From: Gnetum montanum
Taxonomy: Eukaryota; Streptophyta; Gnetopsida; Gnetales; Gnetaceae
Direction: 5' to 3'
NCBI GenBank assembly: GCA_015680685.1
Contig: MNCI01010871.1
Coordinates: 782,607-844,116, forward strand
DNA length: 61,510 nucleotides
The translations under genes and the position numbers were made by a program. How positions within the stretch are numbered: the first letter of the stretch is position 1; every line of letters begins with the position of its first letter. This document shows, one piece after another, positions 12,901 to 23,953 of the stretch. The notes under the pieces were generated by a model. The model worked only from the letters and a program-made list of their open reading frames with translations, ran no database searches and was not told the DNA's origin.

Positions 12901-13936
12901 AGGAGATGCATAAATGTATGTTACGCTCAACTCACTCCTTGTGGGAGAGTAAGAGTGTCAATGAAGACCTATGGAAAAGGTTGTAGAGGTCAGAGAGGGA
13001 GCAGGAGTCTCTGGCCAAAGAGGTCGGAGACTTAAAATCGCGATGTGAGTTCCTGCAGGCGCGGGCAACAGGTGATGAAGACTAGCACACAGCTATCATT
13101 GACTACTCTCGCTATTGGACTGTAATCAGGAACAACGTGCAAACCAGTCAGGAGTTGGTGGAGCAGCGGATGCAGATAGAGCTGTTATCTCAGAAAAGCC
13201 AAGACTGGAAGGATTTTTGAGCAAGTGTGTAGGAATGGAGGTAGAAAGAAAAGGATCACAAGCATCTGTATAAGCGAGAAAGTATCTCTTATCGTTAGCA
13301 TTACCGTGATTTTGCCGTTGAAGCTCAAACCTTGCGAGTATTCCTTGATGTCATTGGTATGTCTAAAGCTTTTGAGAAGCTCCAGGAGCAGGTGACAGTA
13401 AGCGCATCACCGGAGAGAGAAATGACCCTTTCCAGGGGTGAGACTACTGTCCCTACTTTCTTCCTTGATCCACCTTGTTGGACTAGTGTGGAAAAGGGGA
13501 AGGTGAAGGCTGGAGCTACTTTGGGGAATGACGTATGGTCTGAACTAATGGAAGATGAGATTATGCAGTGTTTATGGGTTGGTTTAGAATAGCTTCCTTT
13601 TTCTGCAGAAGTAGGACCGTTGTGAGTAAGTTTAAACATTATTACATCTAAAATTTTATAATTATGGGGTTAAGTCTTTGCTAATGTATTTGTTTTATAT
13701 AGGTACAAGAATTGGAGGGCGAAGGCGAACAAGGTTAGGAACAAGCAGAAGAAGAGGAGCATAATAATGAAGAGCATCCTCTTGTGGAGCCGACATTGGA
13801 GCAAGGGCCTTGTGAGGATGACATTCCTCATGAAGGAATACCTTCTAAGAAGGATGACCCACTTGAGGATGATTTGTTAGGCTTGGAGCCTGACTTAAGG
13901 GATACGGGTGATAGTGGCACCAGGGGGGATGCGTAA
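9941..13936 (+). pseudogene. decayed multi-exon gene, antisense inside a Tat-type element
   Basis: Predicted exons are 9941-10059, 10337-10786, 10866-11140, 11236-12262, 12316-12534, 12602-12730, 12808-13621 and 13703-13936, about 1,090 codons. Introns have GT..AG ends (GTAAGT at 10787, GTAAGC at 12263, GTATGT at 12731, GTGAGT at 13622). Codon phase agrees at five of seven junctions; 12534/12602 and 13621/13703 are off by one. The start is MAPKVRGKN. The middle has an acidic helical stretch (EEWLGAKKEP). Exon 7 looks coiled-coil (EREQESLAKEVGDLKSRC), and the tail is strongly acidic, ending in TAA at 13936. About 19 in-frame stops interrupt it, some 13 of them TAG, plus one frameshift near 11950. 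I do not recognise the protein. A plant-mobile-domain-like or retrotransposon extra-ORF product is possible. It lies antisense between protease and RT of the surrounding element. Confidence 0.72.
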
Positions 13937-14141
13937 CTGTAACTTACGCATGACTTTATTAACTGGAATTAAATAATAGTTATATGAATATTGAAAAGAC
14001 TGGCATTAAGATATTCTGTATGGTTTTGAATGCTATTTATTTTACTTTTTTATTTTTTGCTAGTTTTATCTCTTGATTTGCAATGCGTAAGTGTAATTGT
14101 TAAAGGTTTTGAATAATTTACATTGTTGTGGAATAGAATTG

Positions 14142-14275
14142 CTAGTTTAAGGCCATCACGGGCCATCGCGTAACATTGGCGTAAGATATCAATGGACTAG
14201 TTTAAGGCCATTGCGAGTGATAACTAGTTTAAGGCCGTTGCGGGCCATGGCTAGTTTAAGGCCGTTGCGGGCCCT
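14142..14275. repeat. minisatellite, four units of CTAGTTTAAGGCC type
   Basis: CTAGTTTAAGGCC followed by RTYRCGGGCC occurs at about 14142, 14197, 14224 and 14250. The last three are spaced about 27 bp apart. It is clearly related to the minisatellite at 5425-5950, and a single decayed unit lies near 9650. The copies near 9650 and 14142 therefore bracket the plus-strand gene. Confidence 0.75.
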
Positions 14276-14516
14276 CTACGTAAGTCTGGAAGTGCAATTG
14301 ATAATACCATACATTCTTGCATAATTGAACTAAAATGATCAAAGAGCGTAAATAGTGTATATGAAGAAACGTGAATGGCATAATGAATAGCAAGTGTAAA
14401 TATGTATGAATATATAAAAGGAGATTGACAATGCAAACTGCTATGTGTAAAAGGCCAAATTAGTAAAGATGTAAAAAAGTGCGTAAGTGCCATTCAGATC
14501 AATTACTAATTCGTAA

Positions 14517-17135
14517 TTATTTCTTGATGGCCTTTACACTCAGTGGTGCATAAGGATAGGGAGGTTTGTAGTCCGACTCTTCCACATCACTGTCCTAAAA
14601 TGGCAGGTTGGCCCAGGCTAGCCTATCATCATTCGTTTCGGTTTGTTCAGGGATTCGGGGATGGGTCTGTTCATTCGATGTTTCTATCTCCGAATCCCGT
14701 TCTTCCTTGATATTGTTGACCGTCCTGGGGGTTATTTCGTCACCACGTATTACAACCTCTCCTCCTATGTAAGGGAGATGTATCTCCTGATGGATTGGTG
14801 ATGAAACCACCCTCAGTTGGGCTAGCCAGGACCTCCCTAGAATTAAGTTGAACCCGGGAATCTCCTCGATGACATGGAATGTAGCATCCGTTGGGAATTG
14901 ATCCCCTACCACAAATTCAATGCGCACCATTCCCTTGACCTAAACCCATGCTCCGTTGAATGACTTTATGCACGTCGTCATTGAGGGACTGATTTGATCG
15001 ACCAGACCCAACCTATCCACAATGGGATAAGGGATGACATTTGTAGCTGCGCCGTCGTCCACGTGCACCCTCCGGATCCGGTATTGACCGACCCGGATGG
15101 TGATAAACATGGGTTTAGTTGTCACTTGACCTTTTTCAGTATCATCTTTGATGGATTCATCACGAAAGGTCAACGAGGTAGGTTTAGGTCGCTCAGCATT
15201 GGAGGGAAACATGATAGCATGTATCGCTTCCTCCTCCGCTGGTAAGCTTTCCTCCATAGATACAGATGTTAGCATGCGGACCACAGCCTCACGGTGTTTT
15301 TGGGATGTCATGAGCAGGTCATAGAGGCTCAACATTGTGTTTTTTTGTTTCAAAGCCTGTTTGACCTGCATAAATACGTCGAGCAGGTCCTGTTCTTTGC
15401 TAGCTTGTTTGTCCCCCCTATCTTCTTCCATTCGCCCTAAGAGACAGATCTCCCGGGGTGGAACAACATCAGTCGGAGGGTTGTTCTTTTTCTTGGAGAG
15501 GGTGGATGGCTGTGTTTCTGCACCCTTGTCTTGCCCAAGAGGCACAGACGAAGGTATAGAGACCAAAGGTCTGGGCCTAGCGAAGCCTAGCGTAAGGTGA
15601 TTTTTTGCAACATTACCAGATGCCTCCCCTTCCATTTGTTTATTAGGTGATGTGTTAGAGGCTTGCCCCTGCATAGAAGGGGCAGCCGGCGATTTTGGCA
15701 CCCTGAGAATGAAAGGCACCTTAGGCGTGGGTGCGGACATAGCCGCGGCTTTACTTTTACTGGGAGGTTGAGTTGAATCTGGAAAAGATGCCCAAATGAT
15801 GAAGGGTGGCCTTGAGGCATCTTTAGCTGCCAGTGAAAAGCTTGTCCCCCTTGGTGAGTTGTTAGGTACACACAAAACAAAAGGTTTTTTGTGCGGTACT
15901 TTCCTCTCACTGTCCGTACTCACCACGTTGACCGTGTAGGGTGCGTTGTTTGCATTCAACAGATCTTGGTACAAGTGCAATGCTTGGTTTTCCGGACGTG
16001 TTGGACTACTACCATCTAGTTTCAAATGACCTTCATCGATCATGTGTTGAATGTCATCTTTCAATGCCTAGCAGTGATCTGTGTCGTGACCACACAACTG
16101 GTGGTAGTCACAGAAGTGGTCCAGCCTGAAAGATCTCGGAACTGGCGGTTCGTCAGGTAGGGCTAAAGAGGGATTCTTCAGTAGTTCACAATGAAATCTA
16201 TGATGCTTCAGAGCTTCCTTGGATACCTTCTTAGGCTTAGTGTATCCTTCCCCTAATAGTTGCTTCAACAGTTCCAAATGTTTGACAGGAAGGGCTCCAT
16301 ACTTTGAGCGATCTTTACGCTCAAAGTTTGGTTTTGGTTGGGGGGGGCTTGTTAGCGGCAGATGTGTCTTGGCTGGTGCTACTCGCATTAGCCGTGATCT
16401 CGGGTGATGGTGTAGGTGCCTTCTTATTTTTGTTCTTAGTGCCCTCAGCCAACGCAGCTACTGTCATTGTTGTTATTTTACCTTTATCTTTGCCTTTGTT
16501 GTTAGTGTTTTTGTAGGCGACATACGCCGGATATTTGCTAGCCTCTGCAGCATCTTGGATGCTTTTAGTTTGAGTGAAGGCCTGATGCAAGGAGCTGGGG
16601 GAAAGATAATATAGCTTAGATTTAATAAAATCATTAACTGCTCCTTTGAATATGGCCAGCAAATGGGCCTCCGCGATTGGCTCACGGATTTCGTTCAAAG
16701 TAGCACTCCATTGCTGTATGAACTTTTGGATTGGTTCGAGCGGGTCTTGTTTCACTCCCATAAGCTGATCCAATGTGACTTACGGCTTTAGGTTGTATTT
16801 AAAGTGAGTCACAAACTATGTCAGAAGCTCTTCCAAGGTTGAGATGGAAGAGCGAGGGAGGGCTCGATACCAATCCAAGGCTTTCCCTGCCAGAGACATC
16901 GCAAAGACACGGATGTTGTTTGAGGCCACTACTGTAACAACAAAGATTTAGATCTGAAGGTGACCAGGTGAGCATTGGGATCTCCCTACCCATTATATTT
17001 AGTGAAATGGGATAAGGACATCTCGGGAGGCAACGACAGCATGGGGACCGCTGGACTAATAGGATCATCTTGATAGAAATCCATAATCTGTATAGTGTCT
17101 GAGCTAGCGGTCTTAAGGCGTCTAATCTTGATATA
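14517..17135 (-). pseudogene. gag-pro: Tat-type gag and protease, N-terminally truncated
   Basis: Gag and aspartic protease of the same family as the gag at 1-2499. Gag homology begins near 17135 at RRLKT and continues as DFYQDDPIS, DWYRALP and QKFIQQW. The knuckle-like FCDYHQLCGHDTDHC lies near 16110. Protease shows HVDDGAATNVIP (near 15050) and NLILGRSWL (near 14840). Defects are a frameshift near 16930, one in a run of eight Gs near 16340, and TAGs at about 16066 and 14940 where CAG would fit. The frame ends KAIKK-stop at 14517. RT of this family resumes only at 9461, on the far side of the plus-strand gene. The gag start and 5' LTR are lost where another element's integrase abuts. Confidence 0.88.
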
Positions 17136-20100
17136 AGCGATAAGCTTCTTATTAGTGGATTCCGCTAAACCATTTCCTTGAGGATAATAATTTGATGAAT
17201 AAAATAAGAAAATGGATTTTGCAGATGCCCATCTAATAAACTCTTCGGATTTGAAGGCGGGCCCATTTTCTGACACTAATACTTCGGGTAGGCCAAATCT
17301 ACTTAGAATGTGGTCTTCTAAAAACTTAATCACGTTTGATGCTGAAATTCCTCTTAGAGTCTTTACTTCAGACCATTTAGTAAAGTAATCAGTAGCTATG
17401 AGAATAAACTTGTGTCTAGCTCTTGAAGGAGTAATTGTACCAATAAAATCTAAACCCCATTGCTGAAATGGTCTATCTGCAACTACTGGTTTTAAAGGGG
17501 CTCTAGCCCTTTTAATCTTGGGTCCATGAACTTGACATTTATAGCATTTTTGAACCTTTGAACTAATGTCNNNNNNNNNNNNNNNNNNNNNNNNNNNNNN
17601 NNNNNNNNNNNNNNNNNNNNNNNNNNNNNNNNNNNNNNNNNNNNNNNNNNNNNNNNNNNNNNNNNNNNNNNNNNNNNNNNNNNNNNNNNNNNNNNNNNNN
17701 NNNNNNNNNNNNNNNNNNNNNNNNNNNNNNNNNNNNNNNNNNNNNNNNNNNNNNNNNNNNNNNNNNNNNNNNNNNNNNNNNNNNNNNNNNNNNNNNNNNC
17801 TTTTCAATCCAATCTCATTTTGGGATAGAAATCACTTGACTACAGGTTCAATTAGCATAATGTGTACTAATGAACTCTCCAAATAATATTTAAAATGTTG
17901 AAGTGCCTTGAGGACTGTGAAATCTTGCTTCTCTAAGTCTGAGTAATTTAACTCTGAACCTTTTAACTGATACCCAAAGAATCCAATTGGTTCATCTTGA
18001 CTTTCACTATCCTTCTATGTAAGAACGGCAGCAATAGAATCATTTGAAGCAAAAGAGTATAACCAAAAATCCTCTTTAAGTCTAGGCTTTACCAAATATG
18101 GAGCCTCTTATATAGCCTTTTTGATGTCTGATAACGCTCTTTCTGACTCCGGTGTTTTCTCTACTTGGACATCCTTTTTAAGTATACGCATCAAAGGCTT
18201 GGTAATTTCAGTAAACCCGGGGATGAACCTTTTCACGAAGTTTATCTTTCCAAAGAAAGATCTAAGAGATTTCTTACTAGAGGGGTGCTCAATATTCTGG
18301 ACTACTTGAATTTGGGAATTGTCTATTGCAATCCCTTCTTGACATATCACATGACCTAATAAACTTCCAGATTTAACTCCAAAGATACACTTCTTAGGAT
18401 TTAATGAAATACCAAACTCACGGCATCTGTCGAAAACTTGCTGAAGATGATCGATATGATTTTCTTTCTTCTTTGAAAATACTGTAATATCATCCAAATA
18501 AACCACCACGAATTTGCCTAATAAATCCTTAAATGCTAAATCCATTTCTCTTTGAAAAGTAGCTCCGGCATTTGACGATCCGAATGACATTCTTTGGTAA
18601 GCGAAAGTTCCCCACTTAGTGATAAATGATGTTTTGTATCTATCATTCTTATCTACCACGATTTGATTATAACCTGAGAAACCGTCTATGAAAGAATATA
18701 CTTGACAACCTGAGACTTTAATAAGCATCTCATCAATTCTTGGAAGTGGATACTTATCTTTCTTTGAAGCATCATTTAGATTTCTAAAGTCTACACAGAG
18801 TCGTATATCACCATTTTTCTTTCTTACTGGGACAAGATTAGCAAGCCATGTCGAATATCGTACTGGATATATGATTTGTGCTTGCAACAACTTTTTGATT
18901 TCGGCTTCCATAGCTGGTTCAAATGATGGATTAAATTTCCTTTGTTTTTGCTTGACTGTTTTGCAACCTTCCATTAAAGGAATCTTATGTGTCATCACAT
19001 CTTGCCGAAAAGCTTTAAGATCATCATAAGACCAAGCAAAATTGTCCAAATTATCTCGTAGGCATGACAACAAATCTTGCTTGAAATTTGAATCACTTTC
19101 CTTTGTAACATTTAACATCTTCGGTGCATTGTTTAATCCAAAATTCACTGCCACAAAAGCTTGACTACTTGGGTTTTGTATGTCCTTTCCAGTAAGTAAA
19201 TTTTTCTTGAACTCATGTTCTAAATCAATCATCCTCTTTGGAATGAAATTAGCTTTTGAATTTGAAGACGTTTCGGGTATTACTTGACCCTCAAATTCTT
19301 GTTTATTTTTCATAAATCTTAGTACTTGATCATCATCTTCAAATACTTGTAAATGCCTTATATTATCTGGTACGGATGGCTGATGTTCTTCTTCAATCAT
19401 GACATCTTTGTAACCTTCTAATATTTGCATATCCAATGTTGAAGCTGCTTTTGCCAAATAGTCTGCCATAAGATTCTCTGCTCTATTTACATGCTCTATT
19501 TGGCAATATTGAAACTGGTCTAACATCTTACAAGCAAGTTGCTTATAAGGTCTTAAGAATGAGCTCTTTACAACACAGTTACCTTTTACTTGTTCACAGA
19601 CTAATCTTGAGTCTCCTTTTATAGTGATTTCTTTGATCTTTTTGTCTAGAGCTATTCTCATACCAATGCATAAAGCTTCATACTCAGCCTTGTTGTTAGT
19701 ACAAGGGAAAGATAAATGAATTGCCTTGAGAATTTCAGGTGTACCATTCTTGAATATAACTATTCCAACTCCTGCACCTTTTGAATTACATGAACCATCA
19801 AAGTATAACTCCCATTTATCTTCTTGCTTTGATTGTTCTTTTTCAGGACTATAACTTTCTTGGAGTGTACAAATTTTGTTTTCAACACCTCCTTTTTCAG
19901 CCATTTTACTTCTTCCATTTGAAGTAATATTATCTATCATCAAAGGTTCGCTATAGATGTAGATTTGATTTGGTTCTCCTTTCCAAGGTAACCACATGTG
20001 AGAATAATCTGTTGATATGTAACCTGAGAAATTCTTACTCCAACTTCTACTCAATAAGAGACTATGTGAATCTGGTATATCTGCCACTTGAATAGTTACT

Positions 20101-21170
20101 TTACTTCTAATGCGGGGTTCAGAAGCAATTTCCAATAGAACATTTGGTAATTGACCCACAATCTTCACTCTACTTTTATCCACTTGAACAATCTTTTTAT
20201 TTGATTTTTCAGGAATCAAACCAAGTTTCTTACATATAGACAATGGCATTATAGTAGACGTAGCTCCAGAATCAACCAAACAATTGTGTAAGAATTTATC
20301 CTTTAATTTCATTGTCAAAAGGAAAGGAGGAGCTTCCTTATCATATGAAGTCTTTAATTTCTCATCATTGTTAGACACATAACTTAACTCTGATTCTCTA
20401 GCTCTCCTTTTACCTTTAATGAATTCTAAAGCCTTTCTTTGCTGATCTCCTATTTGAAGCAACTGATAGAGGCTAATATTGGCTTTGACATGTTTAAGGT
20501 CTTCTATCAAATCATATTCTCCATCACCAATGAAGCTTGATCTCTTTATCCATTTATTAAAAGACTGATTTGGAGTGCTTTGCTCCACTTGATTGTCTTT
20601 ACCTTTATTCTTATCCTTTCTACTTGGCTCAAAAGCTTTTCTCTTAGTAGATGGATCAGTAATAACATTTGGGGGTCTAGAAGTAGTTAGTCTTTCCTTA
20701 GATCGAAGACTATATCCATTTTCCTCATTGTTATTACATTCTTCATCTGAAGACATATCTTCTTCAGAACTTGATAGAGAAGAAGTATCACTAGATCCAT
20801 TGCTAGAAGATTTACTTGCATAATGAACACTAGATAACTCATTATCAGATTCAATATCAAGAAAGTTGGACATAATAAGATCACTTTCATCCTCATCTTC
20901 TACTAACTTAGTGTCTTGATGTTTATGCTTTCTATTTTTCCTTTCTTCCTTGATATTAACTCTTGCCAATGCTTTTTCAAGCTTCACTATTTTGTTAGAC
21001 ATATCTCTCATTAATTGTCCTTTTTCAGATCCTACTCTTTCATGTTCTTGCTCTATCTTAACATGAGATGGACCTGGTAAAGCTTTAAATTGAGCAAAAT
21101 CTTGCATAGGAATCATAACTCTTTCTTCTCTTTTTTGAATTGCAATATTTTCTTCAGGATTCAAGTTCAA
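17136..21170 (-). pseudogene. pol: Tat-like pol with archaeal RNase H placed before RT
   Basis: Same frame as the gag at 21171-21953, from which one TAG separates it. Counting residues from 21170: a charged, serine-rich linker (1-200), protease with LVDSGATSTIMP (about 298-310), archaeal-type RNase H (about 452-575), RT (about 715-960, DGFSGYNQI and YLDD intact). The archaeal-type domain has FDGSCN, FPCTNNKAEYEAL, KGDSRLV and NLMADYLA, so all four acidic residues are present. Ordinary RNase H continues at 18107-17800 with stops K-A-I-TAA, L-T-TAG-K and V-V-K-TGA. After the gap, integrase has KCYKCQ, GLDFIG and NGLAEST, but SENGP where SDNG is usual. It ends near 17136 in fusion with the next gag. 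The order protease-aRNase H-RT differs from the pol at 5994-9461. Confidence 0.87.
17571..17799. other. assembly gap (229 N)
   Basis: A run of 229 undetermined bases falls within the RNase H-integrase part of the element at 17136-21953. A single N also occurs at 43443. Confidence 1.
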
Positions 21171-21953
21171 CTATTTTTCTAACTGTATAGCTTCACTAAA
21201 GTAGTCATTTAGTGTAGTTAAGTTTGGAGTTCTCCTTAACCAAATTGAAATGTTGGGGTTGACAGCCTTAAGATAAGTTTCTTTAAGCATTTCTTCTGAT
21301 GGCCTATATTGTCTTTGAAAGAGTCCACAAATTCGTTGAAACTTGATGTTAAAATCTCTAATTGACTCTTTAACTCCTTGCTTAGCTTGTATTAGCCCAC
21401 AGTATAGTTGTTGTTGATCTAATTGATTACCAAACTGGGCTAAGAAAAGATTCTTCATGTCATCCCAACTTGTAATACTATTACTTGGTAAGTTTGAATA
21501 CCAAATCTGAGCCATATCCTTTAGATTTGATACAAACAACCTACAAGCTTGATCTTGATGTTGAATATTTGCATGAGCTAAAGCTAACTCAAACATGTGA
21601 ATATATTCTTCAGCTAAATAAGCTTTTCCAGGAATAAAAGGCTCAGGCAAATATTTGTAAACTACCTTAGGAATATCATTGTAATTTTGAAATCCTAATG
21701 GTGTAACTCCTTGCCAAGGATTTGCCATCCTATTCCTTTGAAATGTTGAACTCTTAGACTTTCTAGATCTTCTCTTACGAATTGATAAACCAGAGATAAT
21801 GGGTGATCTTCTTGATCTTCTAGTTTTCACTCCACTACTTGTTCCCAATTCAGAAACTTTCTTTTGTTCTTCTTCTGATGAAGAATCAGTCTTAGAATCT
21901 AGAATATCTTTTGAAACTTTGAAACTTTCCAAACTATGAAATTTCTTGGTCAT
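21171..21953 (-). pseudogene. gag: Tat-like gag
   Basis: A 260-residue gag N-terminal part starting at the ATG at 21953. A basic, serine-rich head (RRSRRSPII, RKRRSRKSK) is followed by the Retrotrans_gag region at about residues 140-245, with MAQIWYSNLP, MKNLFLAQFG and FNIKFQRICGLF. The frame meets a TAG at 21173-21171 and continues directly into the pol frame, so gag-pol was probably one open frame. No zinc knuckle was seen. It is preceded on the minus strand by a short leader, the PBS and the LTR. Confidence 0.88.
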
Positions 21954-22046
21954 GAACTGAAAATAGTATCTAATTCTTAAGCCTTACAAATAATTGTTGA
22001 TGTACTAAAAGTATAAGGCTTATGAACCTAGAGGCTTAATTTTCAG

Positions 22047-22063
22047 CCCTCCTTCTAGCGCCA
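22047..22063 (-). other. primer-binding site identical to the one at 2816-2832
   Basis: TGGCGCTAGAAGGAGGG on the minus strand, seven bases inside the LTR end, and identical over 17 bases to the PBS of the left-edge element. It fixes the LTR boundary and the direction of this element. Confidence 0.75.
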
Positions 22064-23280
22064 AAAGAACTGTTGGCGACCGTTTGGGACGCGACCGCCA
22101 ACGAGTGTCCTCGAACAGGATTTAGGTGCCTGCTGGTCTCTGGCAACACCAAGGCCCAGATACCTCCAAATAAACTCAGTAGTTAATGTGAGTATGTGTG
22201 TGTGCTGTTGCGGCGTGTGGTTGTGTAAAATGTAACAATTGCGTTGTGTGTGAACTACAAATGACTTACTTTAAAGAGATTCAGCCAACTTTGCCAAGTA
22301 CTGTGAGTTCTTGAAAATTTCCTATTTTGTTCAACTGCCTAGTCTACGCGGTCCTTATAATACCTACTTGTAACAAATAAAATTTTGCAAAAACATTTGA
22401 GCACAACTCCGCAATCTACTCCTAATTTTCCCCAGAGAAAGAGATAGTTCCACAAGAAAACTAGAAATAGAGCAAGATTCGATGGAAATAAGCAGAAAAG
22501 AAAAGAAAGCAGATTTGTGTAGACCTCAAATATTTAAACAAGGTAAAATGACACGAGTAAACACTTCGCAATAAAGCTATCCCAAATTCAATATCTACGA
22601 ATTGTTCAAACTTCCAAGGCTCAAACAAGCAATATCTTCAAGACAATCCTATTATGCTACCAAAAATTGCTGCGTAAACTACCACGTACGAGACTCCATT
22701 TTGACTAGATAATAGATGTCAACGATTGCATTCAAACAGAACCTTTAAAAGACTTGACAATTTCTGATTGAAATACCACGAGAATTCACTTTAAAGATAA
22801 AAAGAAGCTATTCTGGTCCCATCAAAATACCAAAGATTTTCTGAACCCTCTCGACTACTGAATTGTTCAACGGCGTGACTACAAACAGAGGCTCTCTTAC
22901 AACAATCCCAATAGCAGTTCCCACACGTTGCACAATAATGAAATTTACTACTAAAATGCTCTTAAGGCTTTTAAACACAAGCGCTTCTATGGCAAAATTT
23001 TAATAGAAATTTCTATCGGGCAACAAGAACAATAAGAGCAATCTAAAAATCCCAAAATTACTTGCCAAGGATGATACTATCTAAACCACTAGCTAAGCAA
23101 TTTAAACAAAACAAAAAATGAAATGCATAACTCACAAGACCATGACAAAGAGGCTGAAATCTTTATTCTAGCAAGCCATCTTGCAAACAATCTTCTTTAC
23201 AAATCTTCCAAGTATGATGTGATGCTCTCCAATCTTCTTCTCCAAGTTTTTTCCCCTTCTTTTTCTTGACCCTTGAAGCC

Positions 23281-23289
23281 TATTTATAA
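23281..23289 (-). promoter_or_regulatory. LTR TATA box
   Basis: CTTATAAATAGGC on the minus strand, about 1.2 kb before the LTR end. It is the best candidate for the start of element transcription. Confidence 0.5.
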
Positions 23290-23608
23290 GATTCCAAGGT
23301 AGGTAGGGAAGTTACATTTTTAAAAATATCTTACCTAACTTCTCTCCCAAGTAACTTGGACAACCAATAGGAGATTACTTACTAATTATCCTAGCTAACT
23401 TCACTCCTAAGAAACTTGGCCAACCAATAGGAGATGACTTACCAAACATCCTAGCTAACTTTACTCCCAAGTAACTTGGCCAACAAGTTAGGAAGTATTT
23501 AACTTAAGAAGTTAGGAGGTTGGGGAATAAATAAATATTGTTTTGAAAGTAATTCCATCAATCCCATATAATGGTTCATAAATATATCAATATGAGGCTC
23601 TTAATGTT

Positions 23609-23675
23609 TTAATAACAAGGTGATAATGCAACATTTACCTTGGAATAAATGTTGTTATTGATACCTTGTTATTAA
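23609..23675. repeat. imperfect 67-bp inverted repeat (hairpin)
   Basis: TTAATAACAAGGT (23609-23621) is mirrored by ACCTTGTTATTAA (23663-23675), and inside them CAACATTTA (23629-23637) pairs with TAAATGTTG (23646-23654). The whole could fold into one long hairpin within U3 of the LTR. A foldback element or a regulatory structure are both possible. Confidence 0.75.
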
Positions 23676-23953
23676 ATATAATGTAAAAAAATGACCGAAA
23701 GAAACCAAATTCGAACTTTAATCTCGAATGCAAGGGCGCTAGACTTGGAACAGTTATCAAATATTCTTGAAATATCCCACTTCTTTCCAGGATTGTCAGC
23801 AACCACCGCTGTGAGAGAAGGCTCAGCAGCTGCATCTGGCATCGTTACTTCGTCTGATTGCTGGAGGAAGATTTGGAAACAGACTTCATTCACAAGATAG
23901 ATTGCCCTAAATCGTAGGGTTTTGGTTGCAAGAACTAATTTATTTTGCCCCAA
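23672..23953 (-). other. gene-like frame within LTR U3, unidentified
   Basis: On the minus strand an ATG at 23842 opens MPDAAAEPSLTAVVADNPG and continues KKWDISRIF to about 23672. The composition is more coding-like than the surrounding AT-rich DNA, and this may be a captured first exon of a host gene. The opposite strand also has a 69-codon frame (23691-23900), so a chance open frame is not excluded. No family recognised. Confidence 0.25.

Noticed and set aside
9450-14540. Treating the plus-strand exons as ordinary host gene sequence only
   Set aside because: Not excluded, but both flanks are blocks of one retroelement family and the flanking minisatellites belong to it, so an element-linked gene was preferred.
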